This document shows, piece after piece, positions 22,859 to 31,788 of a DNA stretch of 64,000 nucleotides. Each line of letters begins with the position of its first letter. Position 1 is the first letter of the stretch. Location of the stretch: assembly GCA_949825045.1 (NCBI GenBank), contig OX463818.1:32380906-32444905 (forward strand), written 5' to 3'. The notes below the pieces were generated by a model. That model was not told where the DNA came from, searched no databases, and saw only the letters and a list, made by a program, of their open reading frames with translations. A program made the translations under genes and the position numbers. Origin of the DNA: Argyresthia goedartella. Its lineage: Eukaryota; Arthropoda; Insecta; Lepidoptera; Argyresthiidae.

Positions 22859-23436
22859 AGTAAGAAAAAGTTGTGTGAAAACCTGATTTAATAAATGACA
22901 ACATGCTTACCTATTGTTTTATTTTACTTTTTAGGGTTAAGTATAAATTTTTTTCTCCACTGTCGCCAATGAAACTAAGTTTTTTTCAATTAATTTAAAT
23001 AAAACCCTAGATTGTTATACCTTGTTAGATAGCTGATGAAACGTAGATATTTTAAAACACATCTGCCGAACAACTGCCATAATATTTTTTTTAGATATCC
23101 CTTAGAGAAAAATAAACTTTCTCATATTTTTTTTTTATTTCTTAACTTTCACTTGTCTACTCGGCCTATTCAATTAACTTATGCACTATTTTAATGATTG
23201 ACGTTCTAAAGCATCTTATAACACATATGAAAATGCAATAATAATAATAATAAGACACACAAAATAAACAAAATTAAATTTAGTAGCCGAAAAATCGGCA
23301 ATTTTAAATAAAAAAAATAAAAGTCTAATATCTCGAAAAGGGTTAAGTTTAGGGTAGTGTGTTTCATAGTTAAATAAGTCAGAAATTATGGGTACTCCAT
23401 GCCCTTAACGGATCTAGCACGACTTTTCCTGTAACC

Positions 23437-23439
<3 letters not shown>
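22847..23439 (-). repeat. Right long TIR of element 1
   Basis: About 593 bp, complementary to the left TIR. It includes the stop codon and last four codons of the transposase at its inner edge, and ends ...CCTGTAACCCTG followed by TA. Confidence 0.85.

Positions 23440-23487
<48 letters not shown>
23440..23487. repeat. (TA)n microsatellite between two mariner-like elements
   Basis: About 24 TA units, directly bounded by the right end of element 1 and the left end of element 2. Both elements use TA targets. Confidence 0.95.
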
Positions 23488-23490
<3 letters not shown>

Positions 23491-23797
23491 GGTGTTGATC
23501 TGTAAAGTTACGCCGATCTCAGGGGTGATTATATACACGACACTGAAGCTAAAAAAAATATTAAAAAAAAAAACTTTTTTTAGTCAAAAATACTTTAAAA
23601 TCATGAAATTGTGGTTCACCAAATAGTCATTCGGAGCGGGGCATGGCGCGGGGCGCGGGGGAGGGTCTGCGCTCGTCGGCGGCGCGGAGCCAGCGTCAGC
23701 CAGTCTCCGAGCTACCGCGACGACAACTGCGCGTCACTCGTGTCCGCAAATTACCTACCCTTACTGCTAATTTTCGCGGGCGCGCCACTCCGTGATA

Positions 23798-24856
23798 ATG
23801 GAAACGGCTGAGTTAAACAATCGTGATATGTTCGATCTAATAAACATTTACTTTACGAATGGACAAAACGAACAACGAAGTGTCACAGTGTGGGCTGAGC
23901 GATTCCCAAATCGGCCGGCCGTAAACCGTACCGACGTAAGGCGTATCGTTTTTAATCTAGAAGAAGGACTCCCAGTAGGTGTGCAAGAAGCCATCCTCGA
24001 CTAATTCGGTCGCGAGCCGCGTGCTAGTACCCGGGAAGCGGCGCGGCACTTTGATCTCCACCATACAACGATTTGAAAATTATTAAATAAGGAGAAAATG
24101 CATCCCTTCCACTTCAGAAGGGTGCAGGACTTGGAGGAAACTGACTACGCCAGTCGTGTTACATTTTGTGAGTGGCTGCAGCTTAATCTGCATCAGAACA
24201 TTCTGTGGACCGACGAAGCCATGTTCACAAGAACAGGCTTATTTAATGTACACAATGAACATTGGTGGGACATACGAAGTGACGATGCAACCGAAAATCC
24301 CCACCCAATTGTAAAAGACTCGTTCCAAACAAGGTTCTCCCATAATGTGTGGGCCGGAATACTTGGAACAAGTATTCTGGGTCCTTATTTTATTGAAGGA
24401 CGATTGAACGGGGAAAGTTATTTGGAAATACTGCAGCAACAGGTGACTGCTATGTTGGAGGATGTTCCGCTAGCTCGGCTCTCGGGACTATACTTCCAGC
24501 AAGATGGAGCGCCGCCGCACTACGCCATACTTGTACGCAATTACCTCGATTCCCAGTTTGGTGAGCGTTGGATCGGACGAAGGGGACCCGTGACTTGGCC
24601 TCCACGGTCTCCAGACTTGACGCCGCTCGACTTTTTTTTGTGCGGCGATATTAAACGCATTGTGTATGGTAGGCACGACGAGTTTAACAATGCCGAAATG
24701 CTTAAACAAGCGATAGTGCAAGCTTTCGAAACCGTGCATGCCAATCCAGCAGTTTTAGCTCGTCTAACAGACAATTTGAGACGACGGGCAACGGTGTGCA
24801 TTGTACAAGGTGGTGGACATTTTGAACATGTTTTAAAATTAGGCACTAATCAGTGA
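23798..24856 (+). pseudogene. DDE_3-type transposase (Tc1/mariner-related)
   Basis: The ATG at 23798 starts METAELNNRDMFDLI. In-frame stops occur at 24002-24004 (TAA) and 24074-24076 (TGA), but the frame is otherwise continuous to 24856. Catalytic motifs are ILWTDEAMFTRTG, YFQQDGAPPHYA and RSPDLTPLDFFLCGDIK. The N-terminal part is a helix-turn-helix region (TREAARHFDLHHTTI between the stops). It is related to, but distinct from, the transposase of element 1. A GC-rich 5' stretch near 23630-23720 gives a spurious ORF. About 352 codons is a normal length for the family. Confidence 0.87.
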
Positions 24857-24870
24857 TAATCAATAAGTAA

Positions 24871-24924
24871 ATCTATCGATTAATCAATCATTCAATCAAT
24901 CAGTGAGTCAATCAATCAATCAAT
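24871..24924. repeat. (AATC)n simple repeat
   Basis: Imperfect AATC/CAAT tetranucleotide tract just downstream of the transposase stop of mariner-like element 2. Confidence 0.85.
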
Positions 24925-25170
24925 GTAAATGTTGATTTTGTACGTCATGGACAAAACCTTGATCCGTACAGTAAAGTGTAGTGCAGTGCAACTTTAGTGC
25001 GCGTTTGTTGTTTGGTGGTGCCCGCACTTTGCGGGTATTTCAGGACAAATTGAATATGGTAAGTTATTAATAAAAAAATTACTAGGAGACATTTAAACAA
25101 TTTTGTAGTCACTAGCAATATGTAAACTATCGACCCTGAGTCGGGCGTAACTTTACAAATCTACACCCTG

Positions 25171-25277
25171 TATATATATATATATTTAAGTCTTAGGCCA
25201 TCTGAGCTCTATCTGATAAGTCCCTTATAAAGGTTGCGATTTTTTATTAGATTTTAAGGTTGATTGCAGTGATACTC
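25171..25277. other. Old spacer shared with 19320-19430
   Basis: Contains GCCATCTGAGCTCTATCTG and a decayed GATTTT...TTGATTGCAG block matching 19329-19420. No gene. Confidence 0.5.
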
Positions 25278-25915
25278 TGTCGTGTAGCTATACGAACCTA
25301 ACCAGAACCTAACAGAAAACAACCAGGATAAAATTTAGTAGTAACAGTTTATTAGTTATTTACAGTGAAGACGATAAAAAAATATACGAAGATGAGGATG
25401 GATGAGATGAGAACAGGTTTTTTATAAAACACAGGTTAAGTAAAAAAAAGGAAGCGGAGGACACGGAGAGTAGGAGACCGGTGGGGTTAATGACCAGGAT
25501 GCAGGTGTATTTGTTGTTGTAGATGTTGTTGAAATCGTCGTTGTAGGAACGGTAGCGGGCGTACTTGTAGTTACGGCTCGCAGGATCCCGTTGTAGGATC
25601 GGCTCGCAGGATCACGTTGTAGGAACGGCTCGCAGGATCCCGTTGTAGGAACGGCTCGCAGGATCCCGTTTGTAGGAACGGCTCGCAGGATCGTGTTTGT
25701 ATGAACGGCTCGCAGGATCGTGTTTGTAGGAACGGCTTGCAGGATCCCGGGGTAGTGCGACCCCGGGATAAGGCCTTTAGGTGGTTCTTCTAGTTCAGAA
25801 GCTGACGTGAGACTCTCCAGAATTTCAGAAATGTTCCGCTCTTATACCCTTTTTGGAGAGTTCTAAAAATTATTTAAATTAAAAGCAATTTTTGTGAGTG
25901 GCCTAGAGAGAAAAA
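25278..25915 (-). repeat. LTR-like direct repeat, copy A
   Basis: 638 bp, about 99% identical to copy B (31005-31643) and in the same orientation. Read on the minus strand it has GGGTATAAGAGCGG (TATA-like) near its start and AATAAACTG near its end, an LTR-like order. It starts TGTCGTG on the plus strand but lacks a CA at the other edge. It contains about seven 26-27-bp units (core GAACGGCTCGCAGGATC) at 25558-25750 and a CCCGGGGT...ACCCCGGG hairpin near 25746-25770. Viral sequence abuts its right edge. It could be a solo LTR, an LTR pair around captured sequence, or a non-autonomous element. Confidence 0.7.
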
Positions 25916-26054
25916 CCACATCGCTGTCCGACACATTGTCCACTTCTTGAAAATGCACGGATAAATTCTTCCCCCCCCCCCCCGACCCTTGGAAGTCCCC
26001 TGTACAGGAGATGTCACTGGAGTCCGCATTGCTGCTGTTGATTGTATCAGTCAT
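25916..26054 (-). pseudogene. Inverted stub of the densovirus NS 5' end
   Basis: On the minus strand an ATG at 26054 opens a frame (MTDTINSSNADSS...) of about 46 viral codons and then runs into LTR-like copy A. Its last viral segment, VDNVSDSDV, is also the first readable part of the plus-strand NS relic at 26287, which shows that the same gene start is present twice in opposite orientation. It is truncated at 25916. Upstream on the minus strand is a TATATAAG box about 26 bases before a CGTTAGT. Confidence 0.8.
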
Positions 26055-26125
26055 ACTAACAAAAAAACTAACGCAGAGAGCTTATATATCACAACGTTAT
26101 CAACAATGAGCCCGGTAATGAATGA
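26055..26125 (-). promoter_or_regulatory. Putative NS promoter of the inverted stub
   Basis: Upstream of the ATG at 26054, the minus strand reads GTGATATATAAGCTCTCTGC: a TATA box at an appropriate distance before the start. The plus-strand NS copy has lost the matching region. Confidence 0.5.
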
Positions 26126-26250
26126 AAAGAGCAGGCAAGCCGCCTGCTACCACACAACGTAAACAGCAACTGCGGGGCGGCGGGGGGTCAGGACATAATC
26201 ATGATCAAAATCATGTGCTTCGCACGATTGATCGATTGTCCTGACCCCCC
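26126..26250. repeat. Densovirus terminal palindrome / head-to-head junction
   Basis: 26126-26192 repeats the right-end sequence 30421-30486 (GAGCAGGCAAGCCGCCTGC start, GGGGGTCAGGAC end). It is followed by an imperfect hairpin centred on GTGCTTCGCAC (about 26214-26224) and then by GTCCTGACCCCCC at 26240-26252, the reverse complement of the preceding end. The result is a palindrome centred in the terminal sequence with NS starts pointing outward on both sides. Confidence 0.78.
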
Positions 26251-26252
26251 TG

Positions 26253-28308
26253 GGTCGGGGGGGGAAGAATTTATCATTTTCAAGAAGTGGACAATGTGTC
26301 GGACAGCGATGTGGATTCGGACGGCGAACAGAACGGTCTTCATCAGTTTCTTCAACTGAAGAATCGAACGGAGAACCAGACGAATCTACAAACTACAACA
26401 GATCTGGTTACAAAAGAAGACGACATGGAATTCGGAGAGGCAACTCAAGCTCAAGTGGAAGAAATGGAAAAAAGTGCAGAAGAGGAAGTACGCACGAAAC
26501 ACAAACGTGTAAGGAACAAAACACCCAAAAATCAAAAGAAGAAAACTCCTATTCGTCAGATGCCGGATCCGGAACCAGAAAGTTTCTTAGGTGTTTTGGA
26601 GTTAATGTGGACAACCAATGTTTACGGGAAAGTGATGACTGTTCTCAAGGATGGGGAAGCAACTGCGATGAAGAAGAAGAACCTTGTGATGAAGAGGGAA
26701 TTTGTGAACTTGATATCATTGTGGAAGACAATTCTCAAGTTAATTGTGCACAAAGTGAGAGAGAGTAAATGCGACGATTTATCATGGAATGTATTCAAAA
26801 CTATCCTTTACGATTCAGAATTGTACATGACGTGGTTCACAATTCAAAATGAGCGATATAACGATCGAGATATTTATGAAATTTGTAAACAACGAGGAAA
26901 AGGATGCATATTCTGGGTCTGCAATCATTCCAATGACCACTTGCATGTCGTCCACGACTGCGCCTATACCGGAAATACCTGTCGTTGTTAACGAATTAAA
27001 CAAATCAGAGATGCCTGTGGAAACCCACGACTTAATAGGCGAGTTTTTCGGAGTCAGCAGTGCACATCAGAACACTGGATCAATCTCGCAATATATTATG
27101 AAACCGATGAACGGCATGCACTACATTATGAGATCGCCGGGAGAATGTGGCTTCAATGTAGTAAAACTCGAAATTTATCCATTCGACAAAATAAAAGGTT
27201 TGGACAAGAAGTATTGGTGGAAACACGCCGATGTGAGGACGCAATTCCTGACGAGCTCCGGTGTGGATCCAATGCAAATGCAAGTGAACAAATTGAAGCA
27301 GATGGTGATTCAACACGTTCCCAAACTGGACGGAATAAAAAAAGAAACAAAGGAGATGAATTACTGGAATTCTTTTTCAAGTTTCCAACCTCCCCAATAA
27401 ATAACATCTTTAATACAGGACTCTGGTTTAAATCCAAATGGAGATATTTACCTTTAAATCATGTTCACAAAGCAGTACAAAGAATATATCAAAGATTATT
27501 ATGTGATATGAGTTTTTGTGAATATGTACGTAAATTTAAGACATCTGAACAACTATTTTTTAATTGTGGTGTATCTGATATTAATGAATATTATTATACT
27601 ACTGATCAGAGCGTTAGAATTGCTCATGATTTATTATTATATCAATTTTATAATGATGCCATAGAGGTAAGATGTTTTCTAAACGATTTATATAACTTAT
27701 TAGATCGTAGTGTACCTAAGAAAAATTGTATGTTCATTCTATCTCCCCCAAATGCTGGTAAATTTATTTTTTTGATGCTGTGGTTCATTTTTTTCTAAAT
27801 TTCGGACAAATAGGAAATTTTAATAGATATAACAATTTCCCTTTAATGGAATGTGTAAACAGACGAATTATACTTTGGAATGAACCTCATTGTGAAACAA
27901 GTGCATTTGAAACTGTTTTGGTGGGGACACCATGAATGTAAAAGTAAAATTTTTGGATGATTCTATTGTAAATAGAACACCGTGTATTGTACTTAGTAAT
28001 AATTATATATTTTCTAAAGATACTGCATTTAGAACTCGTATGTATACCTATAAGTGGAGAAGTTGTAATGATCTAAAATTATGTAAAAAAAACTATATCC
28101 ATTATTTTTACCGAAATTATTTGAAATGTATAAGATAACTAATGAAAATGGTGTATCTACAGTTCAAAATGAATCTTCTAACTCTGAATCTGATATAGAG
28201 AATAAAGACAAATTACAATTTATTCAGTTTTTTATTCAAAGAACTTATAGTACTATCAGTATCGACACAATAATCATAATTTTCTTCTTCTTCTTCGTTC
28301 ATATTTGA
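26253..28308 (+). pseudogene. Densovirus NS1-like replication protein, broken
   Basis: NS1 is the viral initiator nickase and SF3 helicase, acting in the nucleus. No ATG is present: the frame begins in the middle of the N-terminal region (first readable part near 26287), next to a 5-base difference from the inverted stub. The nickase region is at about 26760-26988 (HUH-like DHLHVVHDC), then an in-frame TAA at 26989-26991. The frame continues, with an HW.NL motif and a basic linker, to a Walker A-like SPPNAGK near 27749. After that the homology changes frame near 27765, 27915 and 28100. Walker B (ILWNEPHCE) is in the second of these frames. It cannot give a functional NS1. Confidence 0.82.
26849..27400 (+). 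CDS. NS2-like ORF overlapping NS1
   Basis: A 183-codon ORF from an ATG, in a different frame from NS1 and wholly overlapping it. Ambidensoviruses express an NS2 from an overlapping frame, so position suggests NS2. Sequence alone does not prove it, and its start may lie further upstream in the intact gene. No motif is recognised. Confidence 0.4.
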   Translation: MSDITIEIFMKFVNNEEKDAYSGSAIIPMTTCMSSTTAPIPEIPVVVNELNKSEMPVETHDLIGEFFGVSSAHQNTGSISQYIMKPMNGMHYIMRSPGECGFNVVKLEIYPFDKIKGLDKKYWWKHADVRTQFLTSSGVDPMQMQVNKLKQMVIQHVPKLDGIKKETKEMNYWNSFSSFQPPQ

Positions 28309-30399
28309 TTTGGATGAACTCCCTTCCTTGTTGACACTTGACACTTTTGATCTTTTGCTTTTATTTCTCGTCCGGAAAGCTGGGGAATCATAATCAAACG
28401 GTTTTTTATATAAGTGACGTCTGTTTGTGTAGACTGATTTTGATAGGTTACGTCCTGTATATTTGTCGATGTCGTCGGTTTCATCGTCGAAAGTCTGAAC
28501 AGATCTCTCCAAATGTTGGTCGACTCCGGCGAATGTTTCGGCAGTAGTGTACTGTTCATCGTGTAGGTATCCATATATAACTTTTTGAGGCATACAGGAA
28601 GCAGTACCGTAAGTATAGTAACTAGACAAATCAACACTAACATCCATTTCGTAATCACACTGCCAATACACCATTGTGGTTTGAAAATTTTCGAATTCCG
28701 TTGCAGGTTTAATCTGTGGTATGGCACCAACTCCAACATGTAATTGTGGCTGAGGGGTCATTGATTCATTTAACAATGGTTTTCTTGGATCAAAAATACA
28801 AGCATTTTCTACAGTAGATCCGTAGTTAGCTGATATCTGATCTGACAAGTTGGCACCGAACATATCCTTTTTATTAGCAAGAATACTTGGTTTATCAGCA
28901 GTCCATCCGCTCTTTGTTAGTTTACGTATACTAACAAAAGCTGCATTGTTTAAAAACATATCTTTTTCGTGATATGCTTTCGGTGTAACATGAACTTTGT
29001 TAGGAGTTAAAAACCCATTCTTAGGATTGTACTTATATTCAGCCACTGTTTTACCAACCATTGTGTTTATTAAAAACCGATCCATTATATAATCTAGACC
29101 AATATTACCCATACCGGTGACAGCATTTGTATCATCACGATACCACCAATATACATGATTTTTACGAGGTACACCCAATGCTTGGCAGGGAAAATCCAGA
29201 TACATTTTCTTCAAAATAGATTCAATATTTGGTTTAACCAATTTTGTTGGTATCATGGGTTTATCAGCATTTGATTCGTAAGCAACATTTGTGCCATAAG
29301 TACTAACATTTAAATTAGTACCGACATAACCAATTGGTACATGTTCAGTATTAGCATTACCAGATAATGTTTCACCAACACCAAATGTTGATCTGGTTCC
29401 CAATACTTTAACTGAACAACGACATTCTATTGCTCTTGATAATCTTGGTAAATTAACCCACTCAGAACTCGATATGTACGAAGCCACTAAATCCACAAAA
29501 CAATTCATAAATGGTGTAGACACTCCATTATCATTTTCTCCATATTTTAACGGAGTCATAGTGTAGCCATAAGAGTTCCATATTCTTGATTTCTTAAATG
29601 TGTATATCTGTACCTTCGGCATAACACTGCGAGGAATCCGTATCGATGTATCAGATTGCGTAGAACTTGAACCCACAGCCATACCTGATCCACCACTTCT
29701 AACGCTTCCAGGCGGAACTTGTAAAGCAGGACCAGCCATGTCAATGTCCATATCGAGCAAGAAACTATCGCTAATGTCCGGAAAGTCGTCGGCGACGTTG
29801 GGTGCACCGGATCTGGTTGGGGTGGATGGAGTGTCGTCCGGTACGGAGGGAGGGTCAGGGTCAACACTTCTTCCAGGCAAAGGATCACTAGGAGTATCAT
29901 TAAAATGAACTCTTTTTGGTTTTGCAAACTGACGTCTAATATCTTGAGCAGCCGAACTACGAATGAAGTCGTTCCATGTACCAGCATTAGTACCATGATC
30001 TTGTTTATGTTTTTTCCACGCTTCACTTAAAGCTTTTTGTATATTACCATAGGCTTGCTGTCCGGCGCGTGGTCTCTTCGACATGTTGGGATAGACTATT
30101 GACCCGTAAATATATTTTTCATACAAGTGTTTTGCAGACAAACCACCAGCACCTATCAATGCTGGTATGTCAAAATTAGAATAAAATTGCTGCAGAAACT
30201 CTGAAATAGCAGAAATATCAGAATGGTAAACATCTTCTTCGTTCTGACTTATCCAATATAAAGCATCATGTTTTGCAGTAATCCAATCGGATTCGTTGAT
30301 AGGTTCACCATTATCCAGAACATTACGAGGCCCCAAATATTTAAAACCAGGCAATGTAAAATCACCTTTAAAATATTTTAATAAATCAAATTTTGACAT
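28213..30399 (-). CDS. Densovirus capsid protein (VP), open
   Basis: 728 codons from the ATG at 30399 (a longer frame starts only at a TTG inside the terminal repeat). The N-terminus carries the parvoviral phospholipase A2 domain, used in endosomal escape: calcium-loop-type YLGPR at residues 21-25 and the His44-Asp45 pair in KHDALYW. The usual last glycine of the loop is arginine here. A proline/serine-rich linker and a Gly-rich stretch (about residues 235-260) precede the densovirus capsid jelly-roll region (Denso_VP4 type) from about residue 270 to 690. The acidic C-terminus overlaps the NS1 end tail to tail. The frame has no stop, unlike NS1. Confidence 0.87.
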   Translation of the reverse strand: MSKFDLLKYFKGDFTLPGFKYLGPRNVLDNGEPINESDWITAKHDALYWISQNEEDVYHSDISAISEFLQQFYSNFDIPALIGAGGLSAKHLYEKYIYGSIVYPNMSKRPRAGQQAYGNIQKALSEAWKKHKQDHGTNAGTWNDFIRSSAAQDIRRQFAKPKRVHFNDTPSDPLPGRSVDPDPPSVPDDTPSTPTRSGAPNVADDFPDISDSFLLDMDIDMAGPALQVPPGSVRSGGSGMAVGSSSTQSDTSIRIPRSVMPKVQIYTFKKSRIWNSYGYTMTPLKYGENDNGVSTPFMNCFVDLVASYISSSEWVNLPRLSRAIECRCSVKVLGTRSTFGVGETLSGNANTEHVPIGYVGTNLNVSTYGTNVAYESNADKPMIPTKLVKPNIESILKKMYLDFPCQALGVPRKNHVYWWYRDDTNAVTGMGNIGLDYIMDRFLINTMVGKTVAEYKYNPKNGFLTPNKVHVTPKAYHEKDMFLNNAAFVSIRKLTKSGWTADKPSILANKKDMFGANLSDQISANYGSTVENACIFDPRKPLLNESMTPQPQLHVGVGAIPQIKPATEFENFQTTMVYWQCDYEMDVSVDLSSYYTYGTASCMPQKVIYGYLHDEQYTTAETFAGVDQHLERSVQTFDDETDDIDKYTGRNLSKSVYTNRRHLYKKPFDYDSPAFRTRNKSKRSKVSSVNKEGSSSKSNMNEEEEENYDYCVDTDSTISSLNKKLNKL

Positions 30400-30420
30400 A
30401 GCACGTGGTAATAAGTAAAA

Positions 30421-30486
30421 AGAGCAGGCAAGCCGCCTGCTACCACACAACGTAAACAGCAACTGCGGGGCGGCGGGGGGTCAGGA
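30421..30486. repeat. Densovirus right terminal repeat (partial)
   Basis: 66 bases matching 26126-26192 in the same plus-strand orientation. They contain the small palindrome GCAGGC..GCCTGC and the G-rich end GGGGCGGCGGGGGGTCAGGAC. The sequence lies just upstream of the VP start on the minus strand and would be the VP-side terminal hairpin arm. Confidence 0.8.
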
Positions 30487-30487
30487 C

Positions 30488-31004
30488 AATAAAAATATTT
30501 TTGTAAAAGTATTGAAGCAAACATATCAGACCGCTAACGAGATTGAATGGACATTGCCATGACAACCAGATAAACAACGACGTCAACAAATGTCAAAGTT
30601 TGGTTTCAGGCTCGTAATACGGAAAACAACAAAAAAAACATGAAGTAAATGAAGTAACAATGAATATAAAAAGGTAGCGCACCAGCGCGCACGAAGCCCG
30701 AGATTGCAGAGTTTCGGAGAAAGCCAAATACAAGGTCACCAAAGGTAAACCCCTTCGCTATCGATTTAGAAGTGCTGATAGTGTGAAAATACAGAGCGAA
30801 AATGATTTGTTAATGTGTTCTTATGGTTTAAAACGTTACAGGGTCCTATGAAAATAAAGGTGATACCAAATATCAGACTGTACAGCTCAGCAAGTATCCT
30901 AGAAGAAAATCCTAGAAAATGACATGTAAGTAGCATAACACTACATTTTCCCCCCGACCCTGGAAAAATTTTTGACTCAGCAAAAATTTTGATAAGTACA
31001 AAAA
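30488..31004. other. Spacer between densovirus end and repeat copy B
   Basis: No ORF of note. 30490-30523 (TATTTTTGTAAAAGTATTGA...) recurs at 31644-31676, and 30872-30950 (ATATCAGACTGTACAGCTCA...) recurs at 32488-32564. A TATAAAAAGG with GC-rich downstream sequence lies near 30667. TTTTCCCCCCGACCCTGGAA at 30951-30970 resembles the viral stretch at 25969-25999 and may be a further viral scrap. Confidence 0.5.
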
Positions 31005-31643
31005 TGTCGTGTAGCTATACGAACCTAACCAGAACCTAACAGAAAACAACCAGGATAAAATTTAGTAGTAACAGTTTATTAGTTATTTACAGTGAAGACG
31101 ATAAAAAAATGATACGAAGATGAGGATGGATGAGATGAGAACAGGTTTTTTATAAAACACAGGTTAAGTAAAAAAAAGGAAGCGGAGGACACGGAGAGTA
31201 GGAGACCGGTGGGGTTAATGACCAGGATGCAGGTGTATTTGTTGTTGTAGATGTTGTTGAAATCGTCGTTGTAGGAACGGTAGCGGGCGTACTTGTAGTT
31301 ACGGCTCGCAGGATCCCGTTGTAGTATCGGCTCGCAGGATCACGTTGTAGGAACGGCTCGCAGGATCCCGTTATAGGAACGGCTCGCAGGATCCCGTTTG
31401 TAGGAACGGCTCGCAGGATCGTGTTTGTATGAACGGCTCGCAGGATCGTGTTTGTAGGAACGGCTTGCAGGATCCCGGGGTAGTGCGACCCCGGGATAAG
31501 GCCTTTAGGTGGTTCTTCTATTTCAGAAGCTGACGTGAGACTCTCCAGAATTTCAGAAATGTTCCGCTCTTATACCCTTTTTGGAGAGTTCTAAAAATTA
31601 TTTAAATTAAAAGCAATTTTTGTGAGTGGCCTAGAGAGAAAAA
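31005..31643 (-). repeat. LTR-like direct repeat, copy B
   Basis: 639 bp, differing from copy A at about five positions (for example one extra base near 31097, and GTAGTATCGG for GTAGGATCGG). The internal 26-27-bp units lie at 31288-31483. Its right edge, AGAGAGAAAAA, is followed by GTATTTTTG, and its left edge is preceded by ACAAAAA. Confidence 0.72.
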
Positions 31644-31668
31644 GTATTTTTGTAAAAGTATTGAAGCA

Positions 31669-31788
31669 CACATAAGAAATTTTGAGTCCTTTTCGTTACA
31701 AAAATGATTCGTAAAAAAAACAAACATTTTGGTTTGTCATCTTTACGAATCATTTTTGTAACGAAAAGGACTCAAAATTTCTTATGTG
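31669..31788. repeat. Long perfect hairpin
   Basis: Arms of 47 bases (31669-31715 and 31742-31788) are exact reverse complements around a 26-base loop, and the loop has a further short stem (ACAAAC/GTTTGT). Such a structure could be the tip of a fold-back element, a viral-type terminal hairpin, or a hairpin RNA source; the sequence alone does not decide. Confidence 0.9.

Larger units (their letters stand above)
19435..23439 (+). mobile_element. Mariner-like element with long TIRs (element 1)
   Basis: The ends read CAGGGTTACAGGAAAAGTCG (left) and its complement (right), with TA at 19433-19434 and 23440-23441. The inverted similarity is not short: the right TIR spans about 22847-23439 (593 bp). 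The left TIR is split by a LINE (19517-20801) and also carries an extra segment near 21264-21345. The element contains a DDE_3-type transposase pseudogene. Without the LINE it would be about 2.7 kb. Confidence 0.88.
23488..25170 (+). mobile_element. Mariner-like element 2
   Basis: A 1,683-bp element with ends CAGGGTGTTGATCTGTAAAG (left) and complement of CAGGGTGTAGATTTGTAAAG (right), bounded by TA on both sides. It carries one broken transposase. A short (AATC)n tract lies at 24871-24924 after the gene. Confidence 0.9.
25916..30487. mobile_element. Endogenous ambidensovirus-like element (Parvoviridae, Densovirinae)
   Basis: A near full-length insect densovirus copy. It has the ambisense layout of ambidensoviruses: NS genes read rightward, VP reads leftward, and the 3' ends overlap at about 28213-28308. 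Terminal palindromic sequence is present near both ends (26126-26250 and 30421-30486). The left end is rearranged into a head-to-head junction with an inverted stub of the NS start. NS is broken by several lesions; VP is open. Integrated copies of densoviruses are known in arthropod genomes. Confidence 0.88.

Noticed and set aside
23611..23811. GC-rich 66-codon ORF upstream of the mariner-like transposase
   Set aside because: Arg/Ala-rich composition from GC bias and no family match; it is 5' non-coding sequence of element 2.
29600..29908. Plus-strand ORF inside the densovirus VP
   Set aside because: It is antisense to the VP linker with no motif; a shadow of VP.
25278..31643. Complete LTR retrotransposon with a viral interior
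   Set aside because: No primer-binding site or polypurine tract was found next to repeats A and B, and no gag or pol lies between; kept only as LTR-like repeats.
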